Assembly: GCA_002454505.1 (NCBI GenBank)
Contig: DKJA01000024.1
Location: 1-15,377 of the forward strand
Source of the DNA: Oxalobacteraceae bacterium UBA6704
GTDB lineage: Bacteria > Pseudomonadota > Gammaproteobacteria > Burkholderiales > Burkholderiaceae_D
DNA: 15,377 nt
Direction: 5' to 3'
Made by a program: the position numbers and the translations under genes. The notes under the pieces were generated by a model, which was not told the origin of the DNA, ran no database searches, and saw only the letters and a program-made list of their open reading frames with translations. Positions 14,958-15,377 of this stretch are shown in pieces. Within the stretch, counting starts at the first letter, position 1, and every line of letters starts with the position of its first letter.

Positions 14958-15022
14958 GATGGCTTTATTTGATGGCTTTGGTTGATGGCCTTCATTGATG
15001 GATGCGGTTGATGGAATGCGTG
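14958..15022. repeat. 13-bp tandem repeats upstream of the amidase gene
   Basis: GATGG recurs at 14958, 14971, 14984, 14997 and 15010, exactly 13 bp apart each time. The five units read GATGGCTTTATTT, GATGGCTTTGGTT, GATGGCCTTCATT, GATGGATGCGGTT and GATGGAATGCGTG and become less alike to the right. The array begins about 95 bp upstream of the amidase start. It may be a decaying minisatellite or a binding-site array. Confidence 0.7.
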
Positions 15023-15142
15023 CGCTGTTGGGCTGGCAAGAAGCGGCGGGCAGGGGAAGGGCGGTTTGCTGCTGGCGGTGGGGGCTGCATGCGTCGATCG
15101 TGGCGCGAGCGGCGTGCTCGCCGTTGACGATTACGGTCCAGC

Positions 15143-15190
15143 TCGTGTCCACTTTCGCGAGGCTGGTGTCAGACACCGACGTGGACACGA
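15143..15190. repeat. Nested inverted repeat, REP-like
   Basis: An outer 10-bp perfect pair, TCGTGTCCAC (15143-15152) and GTGGACACGA (15181-15190), encloses an inner palindrome GGTGTC-A-GACACC (15165-15177) and a TCGCGA palindrome (15155-15160). The combination of a GTGTCCAC pair and a GGTGTCAGACACC core resembles dispersed REP elements of Oxalobacteraceae, as I recall them. It is intergenic, as expected for such elements. Confidence 0.65.
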
Positions 15191-15287
15191 ACTCAGCCGC
15201 AATTGCCGTCCTCGTGGCAGGTGCCGGTGGTGGGCGGCGGTGGGGAGCCTGTACGGTGTAAGTGGGCGGCGGGCGGCGGCGGCTTGT

Positions 15288-15377
15288 AGGCAAGCAGGCA
15301 AGCAGGCAAGCAGGCAGGCAAGCAGGCTCGCAAGCAGGCAGGCAGGCAAGCAAGCAAGCAAGCAGGCAAGCAGGCAA
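15288..15377. repeat. ARGC tetranucleotide microsatellite, running off the window
   Basis: Twenty-two consecutive tetramers are all AAGC or AGGC, except one TCGC near 15328, and the tract continues past the right edge. On the minus strand it translates as Leu-Pro/Leu-Ala-Cys repeats, but nothing shows that it is coding. A unit of four is not a multiple of three, so slippage inside a gene would shift its frame. Confidence 0.85.

Larger units (their letters stand above)
14863..15377. other. Gene-free stretch rich in repeats at the right edge
   Basis: No convincing gene is present in these 515 bp. The stretch is the leader region of the amidase gene (minus strand) and carries three repeat structures listed separately: 13-bp tandem units, a nested inverted repeat and an ARGC tract. 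Open frames here translate to low-complexity or repeat-derived peptides without ribosome-binding sites. No clear promoter for the amidase gene stands out. Confidence 0.6.

Noticed and set aside
14946..15377. Minus-strand open frame with Leu-Ala-Cys repeats
   Set aside because: The repeated part is only translation of the ARGC tract, the rest is low complexity, and no start or ribosome-binding site is visible within the window.

Overview
The window is about two-thirds GC with strong GC bias at third codon positions. Its gene content and repeat style suggest a betaproteobacterium of the Oxalobacteraceae type (Massilia, Duganella or Pseudoduganella-like). The assignment is an inference from protein resemblance and repeat types, because no marker gene is present.

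Layout. Positions 68-3758 hold four minus-strand genes, read from right to left: an L-cystine transporter (tcyP), a histidine-phosphatase-superfamily enzyme, a stand-alone NAD(P)H-hydrate dehydratase (nnrD) that shares one base with the phosphatase gene (TGATG junction), and a small Pro/Thr/Ala-rich lipoprotein. A divergent gap of about 135 bp leads to a plus-strand four-helix membrane protein of unknown function (3895-4410) that ends at a clear intrinsic terminator. The centre is one giant plus-strand gene (4620-10640) for a 2006-residue, cysteine-free RTX exoprotein. It has an RTX block, a seven-fold repeat that looks like a seven-bladed beta-propeller, an Ig-like domain, a very long RTX array with eight copies of a spacer module, and a type I secretion-type C-terminus. 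A soluble double-PAS sensor histidine kinase (10799-12277) follows on the same strand with its own sigma70-like promoter. A perfect 25-bp inverted repeat separates it from two minus-strand genes: a small membrane protein (DUF6622-like) and a Tat-exported amidase-signature hydrolase. The last 515 bp hold no convincing gene but several repeats.

How the genes work together. The phosphatase/nnrD pair is probably co-translated. NnrD repairs hydrated NAD(P)H; the phosphatase substrate is unknown. The RTX protein must use a type I exporter encoded elsewhere, since no ABC, membrane-fusion or TolC component lies here. The kinase has no partner response regulator in the window, so a link to the RTX gene is only positional.

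The most notable non-coding signal is a family of GGGGACTGTCCC double-palindrome elements. Three copies sit exactly at the 3' ends of three unrelated genes, always in the same orientation to the gene, and one of them supplies the last eleven codons and the stop codon of the kinase. Other signals are an 11-bp tandem repeat upstream of the DUF6622-like gene, a 13-bp tandem repeat upstream of the amidase gene, a nested REP-like inverted repeat and an ARGC tetranucleotide tract running off the right edge.
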